A DNA stretch of 7,827 bases from JANRLJ01 sp034437895 (GCA_034437895.1 DAOTTO010000244.1:1-7827); one strand, 5' to 3'; shown: positions 1 through 6,640, numbered from the stretch's first letter. The notes: generated from the letters alone by a model not told the origin. Numbers and translations are program-made.

Positions 1-1
1 C

Positions 2-70
2 AGCGGGGTAGAGGGTGATGCACTGGATTGGTTAGCGCAAGTGAAAGCGTATTTTTTAATTTCTGATTGA
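2..70 (+). CDS. Possible 3' end of an unidentified plus-strand gene (partial)
   Basis: An open frame runs from the window edge to a TGA at 68-70 and would encode the last 22 residues of a protein, ending in ...WLAQVKAYFLISD. The mixed hydrophobic and charged composition is protein-like, but the stretch is too short to assign a family. The opposite strand is also open over the same bases, so the call is tentative. If it is real, the promoter at 67-96 begins right at its stop codon. Confidence 0.35.
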   Translation, partial: SGVEGDALDWLAQVKAYFLISD

Positions 71-96
71 CTCGCGCCCAAATTTCATGTTATCTT
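67..96 (+). promoter_or_regulatory. Sigma70-like promoter with extended -10, driving the structured RNA
   Basis: A TTGACT -35 box (67-72; five of six consensus bases) is followed after 18 bp by a TATCTT -10 box (91-96; four of six). A TG at 88-89 makes it an extended -10. The predicted start falls near 103-105, exactly where the foldable RNA begins (first helix strand at 107). That agreement between promoter and RNA is the main support; there is no expression evidence. Confidence 0.5.
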
Positions 97-103
97 ATTT
101 TGC

Positions 104-260
104 ATGATCTACTTTTCGACCACCTCCCTACTTTCTCGGTTTTCCACCGGCAGCAACTTTGCCGATCATAGGGAGAAATGCGCCTCGTGATCGAGTAGAT
201 TTTGTAATCTTTTCGTAATTATTGACGACCACAGCGCATCCCGCCTGTGGTCGTTTTTGT
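104..260 (+). ncRNA. Candidate structured leader or small RNA upstream of the ABC-F gene
   Basis: No known RNA family was recognised. The segment can fold as a rod: 107-113 (ATCTACT) pairs perfectly with 194-200 (AGTAGAT); 117-123 pairs with 187-193 apart from one C-A mismatch; 124-130 (CTCCCTA) pairs perfectly with 169-175 (TAGGGAG); 148-152 (CGGCA) pairs with 160-164 (TGCCG) around a 7-base loop. It starts at a predicted promoter and ends at an intrinsic terminator, giving a transcript of roughly 155 nt. Two roles are possible: a stand-alone small RNA, or a 5' leader that controls read-through into the ABC-F gene, whose start is about 94 bases past the terminator. Transcription attenuation is known for some antibiotic-induced ABC-F genes, which makes the leader role plausible. 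The conserved SRP RNA loop sequence is absent, and a 6S RNA would not normally carry a separate terminator. Confidence 0.42.
225..260 (+). terminator. Intrinsic terminator between the structured RNA and the ABC-F gene
   Basis: A perfect 10-bp stem, ACGACCACAG (225-234) with CTGTGGTCGT (245-254), encloses a 10-base loop and is followed at once by a T-rich tract (254-263, TTTTTGTTCT). It is oriented to stop plus-strand transcripts. It would end the RNA that starts near 104 unless an alternative fold prevents stem formation. Confidence 0.75.
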
Positions 261-317
261 TCTCTAAAATCTTTAAGTTCAAGAGAGCGACTGTGTGGAG
301 GATGTGCTGGGGCAAAA

Positions 318-353
318 GCTAATCGCTAAAAGCTAATGGCTAAGGAGCTAAAA
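318..353 (+). repeat. GCTAANN heptamer array before the ABC-F start codon
   Basis: Four heptamers sit head to tail: GCTAATC (318-324), GCTAAAA (325-331), GCTAATG (332-338) and GCTAAGG (339-345). A fifth, GCTAAAA (347-353), follows after one extra base and ends directly at the ATG. The fourth copy and the extra base create the AAGGAG ribosome binding site (342-347). A related array lies at 5189-5223. Short tandem heptamers in intergenic DNA are known from cyanobacteria as STRR sequences; whether this is the same kind of element cannot be told here. Confidence 0.7.
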
Positions 354-2003
354 ATGCACATCATCAATATCAATAAAATCACTGTCAGTTATGCCGCCCG
401 TGAAATTTTCAATGATTTAACCTGGGTGGTCGGAGATCGTGACCGGGTAGGACTGGTTGGCCCCAACGGCGCGGGCAAGTCATCACTGCTCAAAGTGCTG
501 ACCGGACAGGTTACACCTGATGTCGGCAGTGTCACCAAAATGCGCGGGGTCAGTGTGGGCTATCTGCCACAGGAAGTGGTGCTGCCAGTAGGATGCACAC
601 TTTTGGAAACTGCGCTTATCCCGCCGCCCAAATTAGCCGAAGTGGAAGCTGAACTTAACCACCTTACCGATCAATTAGGCGAGCCTGATGTTTATAATAA
701 CGCAAATCGGCTGACGGACGTTCTGGAGCAGCAGGCCGAAGCGCTGCTTATGTTTGAGCGACTGGGCGGAGATCGTCATCACAGCCGTGTTTTGGAAGTG
801 CTGCAAGGATTGGGTTTTACACGAGAGGATCATGATCTGCTTACGGAATCCCTCAGCGGTGGTCAGAAAAAACTCGTCGCACTGGCAAAATTAGCCTTAG
901 AAGCGCCTGATGTGCTGCTGTTGGATGAGCCGGATAATCATCTTGATCTACACGCCAAGCGCCACTTAGAGGCTTTTATTCGCAGCTATAACGGCGGTGT
1001 CGTCATCGTCAGCCATGATCGCTATTTATTAGACGAAACCGTAACGCAAATTGTCGAATTAGAGATGGGCAAGATCACCGTTTATCCCGGCAACTACACT
1101 GCCTATGCTCAGGAGCGCGAACTGCGACGTTTGCGCCAACAGCAGCAGTATGTCGCCCAACAGAAAGAGATTGCGCGGATTGAAGAAGCGATCAAACGCT
1201 TTGAATTGTGGGCAAGCATGGTCGTCGATGAACGGCACATCAAACAAGCACGCAGCCGCCGTAAGATGCTCGATAAGATGGAGGCCAATGGCGAGATCAT
1301 AGAGCGCGTCACCGAGCGACGTTTGATGAATCTGCAAATCGACGGCGGACGCGGCAGCGAAAAGGCGTTAGAAATTACCAAGCTCTCGATGGCGTTTGAT
1401 GATGATCCCATTTTCTTTGATTTAAATCTGCTCGTCCGGCATGGAGAGCGCGTTGGATTGATTGGCCCTAATGGGGCAGGCAAATCAGTGCTGTTTCGGT
1501 TAATTTTGGGGCAGTTGCAGCCGATGGAAGGTGTAATTAAGATCGGCCCAAGCGCCCGTGTGGGCTATTATGCCCAAGAACATCAAACGCTCGATGACTG
1601 GCTGCATCGCACCCCGATTGATCTTATCCGCGACATCAAGCCGATGCCAGAAGGCGAAGCGGTGACACATTTGATGAAGTTCGCGTTTGTGTATGCCCAA
1701 ACACGCCAGCCGATTGGCTCCCTCAGCGGTGGTGAGCGCAGCCGTTTGCAACTGCTGCGAATCATGCTCAAGCAGCCGAATTTCTTGCTTTTGGACGAAC
1801 CGACCAATAACCTAGATATTGCCTCAACCGAAGTTCTGGAAAGCGCGTTGGAAGACTTCGACGGGGCGATTTTGGCGATCTCGCATGATCGCTATTTCTT
1901 AGACCGGATGGCTGATCGCCTGGTGGAATTGGATAACGGTGCGCTCAAGGCTTATCCCGGCGGTTATACAGATTATTTACAATCAACTGGGCGGCTCCGA
2001 TGA
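354..2003 (+). CDS. ABC-F family ATPase (ribosome-associated, soluble, two ATP-binding domains)
   Basis: The product is 549 residues with two fused ATP-binding cassettes and no membrane segments, as in ABC-F proteins. These bind the ribosomal E site and act in translation regulation or, in some subgroups, antibiotic protection. Domain 1 has Walker A GPNGAGKS (36-43), signature LSGGQ (167-171), Walker B ending DE (191-192) and switch His221. Domain 2 has Walker A GPNGAGKS (371-378), LSGGE (457-461), DE (481-482) and His511. The charged linker, rich in Gln, Arg and Lys (about 250-315), fits the P-site tRNA-interaction motif. There is no long C-terminal coiled coil, so it is not a classic Uup. 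The start at 354 is preferred over an in-frame ATG at 336 because AAGGAG (342-347) sits six bases before it, and the 336 start would place that site inside the gene. The first domain reads DEPDNHLD where DEPTNHLD is usual. It is preceded by a candidate attenuator leader. The exact subgroup is uncertain. Confidence 0.93.
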   Translation: MHIININKITVSYAAREIFNDLTWVVGDRDRVGLVGPNGAGKSSLLKVLTGQVTPDVGSVTKMRGVSVGYLPQEVVLPVGCTLLETALIPPPKLAEVEAELNHLTDQLGEPDVYNNANRLTDVLEQQAEALLMFERLGGDRHHSRVLEVLQGLGFTREDHDLLTESLSGGQKKLVALAKLALEAPDVLLLDEPDNHLDLHAKRHLEAFIRSYNGGVVIVSHDRYLLDETVTQIVELEMGKITVYPGNYTAYAQERELRRLRQQQQYVAQQKEIARIEEAIKRFELWASMVVDERHIKQARSRRKMLDKMEANGEIIERVTERRLMNLQIDGGRGSEKALEITKLSMAFDDDPIFFDLNLLVRHGERVGLIGPNGAGKSVLFRLILGQLQPMEGVIKIGPSARVGYYAQEHQTLDDWLHRTPIDLIRDIKPMPEGEAVTHLMKFAFVYAQTRQPIGSLSGGERSRLQLLRIMLKQPNFLLLDEPTNNLDIASTEVLESALEDFDGAILAISHDRYFLDRMADRLVELDNGALKAYPGGYTDYLQSTGRLR

Positions 2004-2004
2004 T

Positions 2005-2352
2005 TTATCTGACCTTGATATTCTCCTGCTCAATAATCGCAAAGGCTTCGTCAAGGGTATTCACATAACGCAAGTTTGCCATAATTTTAGGTATGATTTG
2101 AATAGCAATTCTAAGCAGTGCTTTCATAAAAGGCGGCGCACTGACTATAATGGTGAAACGTTGGTTAGGTTGTACCAATTCGTTTATGTGACGTGCCGAC
2201 GATAAAAGTTTTGTTGGTGTGGTTGTGTTGTTACGCATATTTATGATGAGATCCACTGAATGAGTGACTTCACCAATCGTAAGATTGGCTTGTTTGGCTT
2301 TTTCATAGAGTTCGTCTAAAGCCCATCGACCTGCGTAAAAGTAGACCGACAT
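2005..2352 (-). CDS. Small STAS/SpoIIAA-like protein, probably short at the N-terminus
   Basis: The product is 115 residues with no signal peptide or membrane segment. Its pattern resembles small STAS-like proteins common in Chloroflexota: an aromatic-G-R-W strand with a following acidic helix (5-20), a VDLIINM strand (33-39), a Pro-containing segment before a helix (46-60), a TIIVSAPPF strand (67-75) and a closing helix with NTLDEAFAIIEQE (98-110). The function is not known; STAS domains usually bind partner proteins or small ligands. Relatives as I remember them carry about ten or more residues before the first recognisable strand, and these are missing here. No ribosome binding site precedes the ATG, and a repeat element begins 17 bases upstream (2369). 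The gene may therefore be truncated or mis-started. It converges on the ABC-F gene with a one-base gap and lies downstream of the PBP on the same strand, 221 bases away. Confidence 0.6.
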   Translation of the reverse strand: MSVYFYAGRWALDELYEKAKQANLTIGEVTHSVDLIINMRNNTTTPTKLLSSARHINELVQPNQRFTIIVSAPPFMKALLRIAIQIIPKIMANLRYVNTLDEAFAIIEQENIKVR

Positions 2353-2368
2353 AAGTAAATGGAAAAGA

Positions 2369-2444
2369 TTTAACCACAGAGCGCACGGAGAACACAGAGA
2401 TTTAGCTTCAAATTCTTGGTGTTCTTGATGCCTTGGTGGTTAAA
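2369..2444. repeat. Imperfect palindromic repeat made of 9-mers (CACAGAG / CTTGGTG type)
   Basis: The left arm reads as three 9-mers: ACCACAGAG, CGCACGGAG, AACACAGAG (2374-2400). The right arm also reads as three: TTCTTGGTG, TTCTTGATG, CCTTGGTGG (2413-2439). The ends are perfect 9-bp inverted repeats, TTTAACCAC (2369-2377) and GTGGTTAAA (2436-2444). An inner 7-bp block also pairs, AGAACAC (2389-2395) with GTGTTCT (2419-2425). Elements of this look are widely dispersed in intergenic DNA of many bacteria, and on the minus strand this one keeps an open frame, a common source of spurious ORFs. It probably is a mobile or multiplying repeat rather than a gene. Confidence 0.7.
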
Positions 2445-2573
2445 AAAATTCCAATTATTTATCGAGAATTACTGTAAGCAATCCGTATGATGGTTTTTGT
2501 GTCATTGTGCCATTAAGTTGTAATTCCTATATGACAACCTTTATTTTTTTGTAGCCAAGTTAATTTGATCTTA

Positions 2574-5096
2574 TTATGGGTTTATAATTGTAGTGGATTG
2601 AGGCGGCGCATAATCTGTCACGCTGAATGAGAGGGAGTCGCTGGTTTGCGTTGCGCCATTTGCAAGGGTAGCGGCAGCGATCAATTGGTGGGTGCCAATT
2701 TGTAAAGGCCACCACAACACCCAAGGGCTTTCGGTCACTGTGCCGATTTCCCGCCCATTTAATGTATAGGTGACGGATTGTGTCCCTTGTGGCGCGGCGA
2801 CGGTCAAGCGAATTCGCTGGGAATCAGCAGGTATCAGCGGTGAAATCTCAAAAATCGTATAAGGGTCAGGCTCAAGCAGACGGACTTCTGATGTGTCATC
2901 AATGATTTGTGCCTCCGCGCCGGGCGGTGGTTGGCGGATACCGTTGCGAACCCCCCAATCACGCGCTTCTTGGGGCAGTACAATAAACACCTGCTCAATG
3001 CGCCGTTCAGGAGGCGTGTTTTCGTCCGCCAGTAAGCCGGTTTCGCGGTCAATTTCAAACGGTTGATAAAATGAATCGTGTTCAGTCGGCTCTGTACCGG
3101 GGATGAACCATTCCTGACGGCGGAGTTCGCAGGCTGGTGTGGGCAAGAGGCCGCTTAAGGCACAGATTTCCACACGATGCAGACCTTCTGGACGTTGAAA
3201 GTTTAACTCCGGCTGACCCAAAAGCACCGCTCGTAAAAAGTCGTTCCAGATGGGGGCAGCGCCCGTTACGCCTGTGATGTCCGTCATCGGTGTATTATCG
3301 GCATTGCCCACCCATACACCCACGACCAGATTCGGCGTATAGCCCACCACCCAATTGTCGCGGAAATCGGTGGTCGTGCCTGTTTTAGCCGCTGCGGGAC
3401 GACCTATACTCAACGCGCTGTTGCGCCCGAAAGACGGAATACGTGCTTCATCATCACTCAGAATATCGGTGATGATAAAGGCCACTTGTTCATCGAGAAC
3501 GCGGCGCGTGAGTCCGGGCTGCTGCCATTCGTAAAGAGTGTCGCCAGCGCGTGTTTTGACTCTCAAAATCATCAACGGCTCAATCCGATACCCCCCGTTA
3601 GGCAAGATGCTGTAGGCTTGCACCATATCGAGCAAGCGCACTTCACCGCCGCCAAGTGTGATGGATAGATCGACATTGGTGTTGGCTGCAAGCGTAGAAA
3701 GTCCGGCATTGTCTACAAGCTGCACCATCGTATCAATGCCGATTTCGTTTAAAGCGACGACGGGCGGTATGTTATAGGACGAAGCCAATGCCTCGCGCAC
3801 CAGTACCGGGCCATGTTCCACCAGTCCATAATTGGCAGGGGTGTAACTTTCTAAACGGCGGGTAACGAAAGGCGTTTCAATATCCATCACCATTGTCGCT
3901 GCAGTCCAAGGATTTTCATGTTCTGGGTTCATCGCTGCTGCATAGGTAAATGGCTTGAGGGCGCTACCCGGCTGGCGCAGCGCCAAAGCAGCGTTGACCG
4001 CGCCATCAATCGCCTCATCAAAATAATCAGGGCTGCCGAGCATCGTCAACACTTGCCCCGTGTAAGGATCAATTGCCACGAGTGCGGCATTATTGGCGTT
4101 GGCTGGTGTGCGCCCACCAATCGGAGGATGGTTGATCGACTCTAACTGCCGCTGTACGATTTGCTGCGCGGTATTTTGCCAGTTTAGATCGACTGTAGTG
4201 ATAACGTCCAATCCGTCTTGATAGAGTTGATCGGGAAAATCGCGTTCTAACTGCTTCCAGACCGCCATCACAAAATGCGGCGCTTCAATCGGAAAGCGTG
4301 TGGCGGCGAATTGCAATGCGTCCGCCATCGCTGCCTCAGATTGTGTCTGCGTGATGTAGCTTTCCTGCACCATTAGCCCTAATGCGATTTCACGACGTGT
4401 TTCTGCTTGTTCTGGTTGAGATAGAGGGTCGTTATAAGCCGGATTCTGGATAATGCCTGCCAGAAGCGCACATTCCGCCAGTGAAAGTTCTGTCGCGGAT
4501 TTACCAAAATAGGTGCGTGCCGCGCCGTCAATTCCGTAGGCGAGGTTGCCGAAATAGGTTTGATTTAAATACAGCGCGAGGATTTCACCTTTGCTGTAGG
4601 CATTTTGCAGCCGAATCGCCAAAATCGCCTCGCGCAGTTTGCGTCTTAAGGTGCGTTCACTGCGCTGCTGCGGGTCGAGCAAGAGGTTACGCGCTGTCTG
4701 TTGCGTGATGGTGCTGCCGCCTGCCAGAATTTCTCCGCCGCGCACATTAATGACCAAGGCACGGGCAATCCCTACCACATCTACACCGGGATGACTGTAA
4801 AAATTGGCATCCTCAACCGCAATGACGGCTTGTTCACAGAAATCCGGGATTTCATCCAACATCAGGGCGGTATTACGGCCTTGCTCCGGCGGCAGAATTT
4901 CATAAAGTAGCACATGATTGCGGTCATAGATGCGCGTTGAAGGCAGCGCTAAGCCGGCCTCAAGCTGATTAATTGAAGGCAAGCCAGCGAACAGCCAGAA
5001 ATAAGAAAAAATACTTAGGGCGGCCATTATTGTTGCCAGCGCCAGTAGAATTTTGTATCTACGTCTTAGATTTTGAAGGCGTTTTAAAAGTCTCAT
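2574..5096 (-). CDS. pbpC: Class A penicillin-binding protein, PBP1C type (transglycosylase/transpeptidase)
   Basis: The product is an 840-residue inner-membrane enzyme that polymerises lipid II into glycan strands and cross-links the peptides. A basic N-terminus precedes one membrane segment (about 16-38). The GT51 glycosyltransferase domain follows (about 60-230), with EDANFYSHPG (95-104, catalytic Glu95), GGSTITQQ (126-133), RRKLREAILA with Glu156 (151-160), and YGIDGAARTYFGK (187-199). The transpeptidase domain has SALK (378-381, acyl-serine Ser378), SYN (440-442) and KTG (571-573). A C-terminal beta-rich region (about 760-826) fits the BiPBP_C domain that marks PBP1C. All catalytic residues are present, so it should be active. 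At 840 residues it is somewhat longer than E. coli PbpC (about 770). The ATG at 5094-5096 is the natural start for a membrane anchor, although its ribosome binding site is weak. No alpha-2-macroglobulin partner gene, frequent beside pbpC elsewhere, is in the window. Confidence 0.93.
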   Translation of the reverse strand: MRLLKRLQNLRRRYKILLALATIMAALSIFSYFWLFAGLPSINQLEAGLALPSTRIYDRNHVLLYEILPPEQGRNTALMLDEIPDFCEQAVIAVEDANFYSHPGVDVVGIARALVINVRGGEILAGGSTITQQTARNLLLDPQQRSERTLRRKLREAILAIRLQNAYSKGEILALYLNQTYFGNLAYGIDGAARTYFGKSATELSLAECALLAGIIQNPAYNDPLSQPEQAETRREIALGLMVQESYITQTQSEAAMADALQFAATRFPIEAPHFVMAVWKQLERDFPDQLYQDGLDVITTVDLNWQNTAQQIVQRQLESINHPPIGGRTPANANNAALVAIDPYTGQVLTMLGSPDYFDEAIDGAVNAALALRQPGSALKPFTYAAAMNPEHENPWTAATMVMDIETPFVTRRLESYTPANYGLVEHGPVLVREALASSYNIPPVVALNEIGIDTMVQLVDNAGLSTLAANTNVDLSITLGGGEVRLLDMVQAYSILPNGGYRIEPLMILRVKTRAGDTLYEWQQPGLTRRVLDEQVAFIITDILSDDEARIPSFGRNSALSIGRPAAAKTGTTTDFRDNWVVGYTPNLVVGVWVGNADNTPMTDITGVTGAAPIWNDFLRAVLLGQPELNFQRPEGLHRVEICALSGLLPTPACELRRQEWFIPGTEPTEHDSFYQPFEIDRETGLLADENTPPERRIEQVFIVLPQEARDWGVRNGIRQPPPGAEAQIIDDTSEVRLLEPDPYTIFEISPLIPADSQRIRLTVAAPQGTQSVTYTLNGREIGTVTESPWVLWWPLQIGTHQLIAAATLANGATQTSDSLSFSVTDYAPPQSTTIINP

Positions 5097-5188
5097 GAAC
5101 TTTATTTTAAACCATACAACAGCACTTTACGCTACGGCTGCCCTACGCTTTCTCTCTTTTTTCGGGAATTATTCCTTTAGAATCAATT

Positions 5189-5223
5189 GCCAACCGCTAA
5201 CTGCTAATCGCTAAAGGCTAAAT
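5189..5223 (+). repeat. Second GCTAANN heptamer array
   Basis: Five contiguous heptamers are present: GCCAACC (5189-5195, degenerate), GCTAACT (5196-5202), GCTAATC (5203-5209), GCTAAAG (5210-5216) and GCTAAAT (5217-5223). They share the GCTAA core and 7-base period of the array at 318-353. The array lies between the divergent PBP and Roadblock genes, about 165 bases before the latter. No function is evident. Confidence 0.7.
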
Positions 5224-5336
5224 GATGTTTCAAAGAATTAACTAAACGTTTGAGAAATGTGATCTCAATGAGAAACCATGAGGGAACCTTAATGCAGTGG
5301 TACTGAATTCGGATGAGTCCAATACTGATTCTACGG

Positions 5337-5342
5337 TATAAT
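5337..5342 (+). promoter_or_regulatory. Probable -10 box for the Roadblock gene
   Basis: A perfect TATAAT lies 46 bases before the start codon at 5389, giving a predicted 5' leader of about 40 bases. No good -35 box is found 16-18 bp upstream (TGAGTC at 5314-5319 is poor) and there is no extended -10 TG. If the promoter is used it may need an activator or another sigma factor. A group of small dyads at 5244-5273 lies 65-95 bases upstream. Confidence 0.45.
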
Positions 5343-5388
5343 GGGTCGTAGTCTTTTTCTAATGAAGCTAATTTTGGGTTAAACGCTT

Positions 5389-6576
5389 ATGCCCTCTATG
5401 TCTCGCATTATCACCGTAGACCCTACAGGCACAATTTCACGTATTGTTCGCTCCGCAATGGATTTGCTTGACCGTCCTATGCGGCAGATTGATGTTCCCA
5501 GCGGCACAGATGCGCTGGAGGAATTGGGCGGCGGATGTGATCTTTTGGTCGCAGCGTATGACCTCCAAGCCGATTTGAAGGGATTCATTTTTGCGATTGA
5601 AGTCAAAAAAGCATCCCCGAAAACATCGGTCATTATCCTCGGCGAGGAAGGCGACCCCGAAGACTTTGACGAGGAAACGGCCAAAGACTCGCCTTATGTC
5701 TATATGACGCGCCCAGTGGATGTACAAAAATTCCTGCGCGTGTTGGTCGCCGGGCTGGAAAGCCACGAGGCGATGATTGCCGCGTTAAATCCGCCTGCAT
5801 TGCAGTCTGTCGCCTCTACCGCGATGGATATGGGGCCAGTACCGAAGTTTGACATTAGCGCCGCGCAGAATATTGTTGATCCGCTACTGCGCGAGCTTTC
5901 TGCGATGGCGATTATCATTGCCAGCCGCGATGGGCAAGTTTTGCTGGAACGCGGTGCTGTGGGTTATATCAATCGGGAACGCTTAGTGACTGCTTTGCTG
6001 CCGATCCTTTCGACCAATATCGGCGTGAAGGATTTGGTCGGCGGCAACATCTCCTCAATTCAATTCTACGACGGCGACGATTATGATGTGTTCGTCCTCT
6101 CCATCGGCTTCCATCATTTTATGTGTGTCATGTATAACGGGCAGACTGGCTCCAAAAATTTCGGTGGTATCACCCGCTGGGGACGGCGGGCGGTGGAAGA
6201 CTTGATCGCGCTGCTTGGTGCAAATGCCTTCTTCTTCCAGCCAGCGGTCAAGAAAGAAGAACCCGTTCTTTCACGCACTAAACCGATTAAACTTAACCCC
6301 AAAGAAACCGAAGAAGCTGAACAAATTGTGCTGGCGCGTGCTGTAATTGATGTTACACCTGCACCCGCATTAGAAATGCCCGAAGCCGCGCCCAAATTGG
6401 AGCCGATTGTTAATCTTAACTTGGACGACATCTTTGGCGCTGCCATTGATGATCTCGGTCTTGCCAATGATATTTTTGACTTCGACAACATGGAAGAGGC
6501 CGCCAAAACTGCCTCATCGTCTCGTGGCAAAGAACTTGATTGGGATCAAGCAGAGCAGTTGGGCTTGCTGAAGTAA
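5389..6576 (+). CDS. Degenerate receiver domain fused to a Roadblock/LC7-like domain
   Basis: This is a soluble 395-residue protein of unknown precise function, presumably a signalling adaptor. Residues about 4-122 follow the alternating strand/helix pattern of a CheY-like receiver (RIITVD at 6-11, DLLVAAYD at 51-58, VIILG at 81-85, YMTRPVD at 105-111). The key residues are altered: Ala56 occupies the expected phospho-Asp position, the T/S position after strand 4 is Gly85, and the usual KP is R108-P109. Residues about 158-285 fit a Roadblock/LC7 domain (IIIASRDGQVLL at 175-186, GGNISSIQFYDGDDYDVFVL at 218-237, NFGGITRWGRRAVEDLI at 257-273), a fold that binds small GTPases or dimerises. A Pro/Ala/Glu-rich linker (about 287-342) leads to an acidic tail (343-370) and a final KELDWDQAEQLGLLK segment. 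No clear ribosome binding site precedes the ATG at 5389; an in-frame ATG at 5398 is a possible alternative. It is followed by its own terminator and then a kinase gene. Confidence 0.82.
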   Translation: MPSMSRIITVDPTGTISRIVRSAMDLLDRPMRQIDVPSGTDALEELGGGCDLLVAAYDLQADLKGFIFAIEVKKASPKTSVIILGEEGDPEDFDEETAKDSPYVYMTRPVDVQKFLRVLVAGLESHEAMIAALNPPALQSVASTAMDMGPVPKFDISAAQNIVDPLLRELSAMAIIIASRDGQVLLERGAVGYINRERLVTALLPILSTNIGVKDLVGGNISSIQFYDGDDYDVFVLSIGFHHFMCVMYNGQTGSKNFGGITRWGRRAVEDLIALLGANAFFFQPAVKKEEPVLSRTKPIKLNPKETEEAEQIVLARAVIDVTPAPALEMPEAAPKLEPIVNLNLDDIFGAAIDDLGLANDIFDFDNMEEAAKTASSSRGKELDWDQAEQLGLLK

Positions 6577-6607
6577 GTTGGTCGTGCAAAAAGTGAGAAA
6601 AGTTAGG

Positions 6608-6640
6608 TAAGGGCGCAATAGACTGCGCCTTTATTTTTTT
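6608..6640 (+). terminator. Intrinsic terminator after the Roadblock gene
   Basis: The stem TAAGGGCGCA (6608-6617) pairs with TGCGCCTTTA (6624-6633): ten pairs including one G-T wobble, around a 6-base loop. Seven T residues follow directly (6634-6640). It starts about 32 bases after the Roadblock stop codon and should separate that gene from the kinase downstream. Confidence 0.88.

Noticed and set aside
104..201. tRNA, SRP RNA or 6S RNA as the identity of the structured segment
   Set aside because: The 7-bp closing helix is tRNA-like in length, but there is no T-arm sequence or proper spacing. The SRP loop motif is absent. The separate 3' terminator hairpin does not suit 6S RNA. The family is left unassigned.
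302..322. Tiny ORF (ATG at 302, six codons) beside a GGAGG at 297-301
   Set aside because: The ATG directly follows GGAGG with no usable spacing, and an overlapping GTG at 304 is equally badly placed. It is too short to support without expression data.
1109..1483. Minus-strand open frame of 124 codons inside the ABC-F gene
   Set aside because: It lies wholly within a clear ABC-F coding region, has low-complexity Ser/Arg-rich translation and no recognisable domain. It is a shadow of the real gene.
1939..2205. Plus-strand open frame overlapping the ABC-F 3' end and the STAS-like gene
   Set aside because: It is out of frame with the ABC-F gene and antisense to the STAS-like protein, which has the better protein-like pattern.
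2514..2550. Plus-strand hairpin (GTTGT/ACAAC) followed by a T tract
   Set aside because: The stem is only 5 bp with a bulge above two A-T pairs and a 12-base loop. No plus-strand gene ends nearby, so it is not called a terminator despite the T run.
4481..4910. Plus-strand open frames antisense to the PBP gene
   Set aside because: They overlap the conserved GT51 coding region on the other strand and show no domain or start signal.
5165..5175. GGAATTATTCC small palindrome near the second heptamer array
   Set aside because: A single 5+1+5 dyad in A/T-rich intergenic DNA is expected by chance and has no partner site.
5189..5223. CRISPR array
   Set aside because: The units are 7 bases with no spacers, which does not resemble direct repeats separated by unique spacers.
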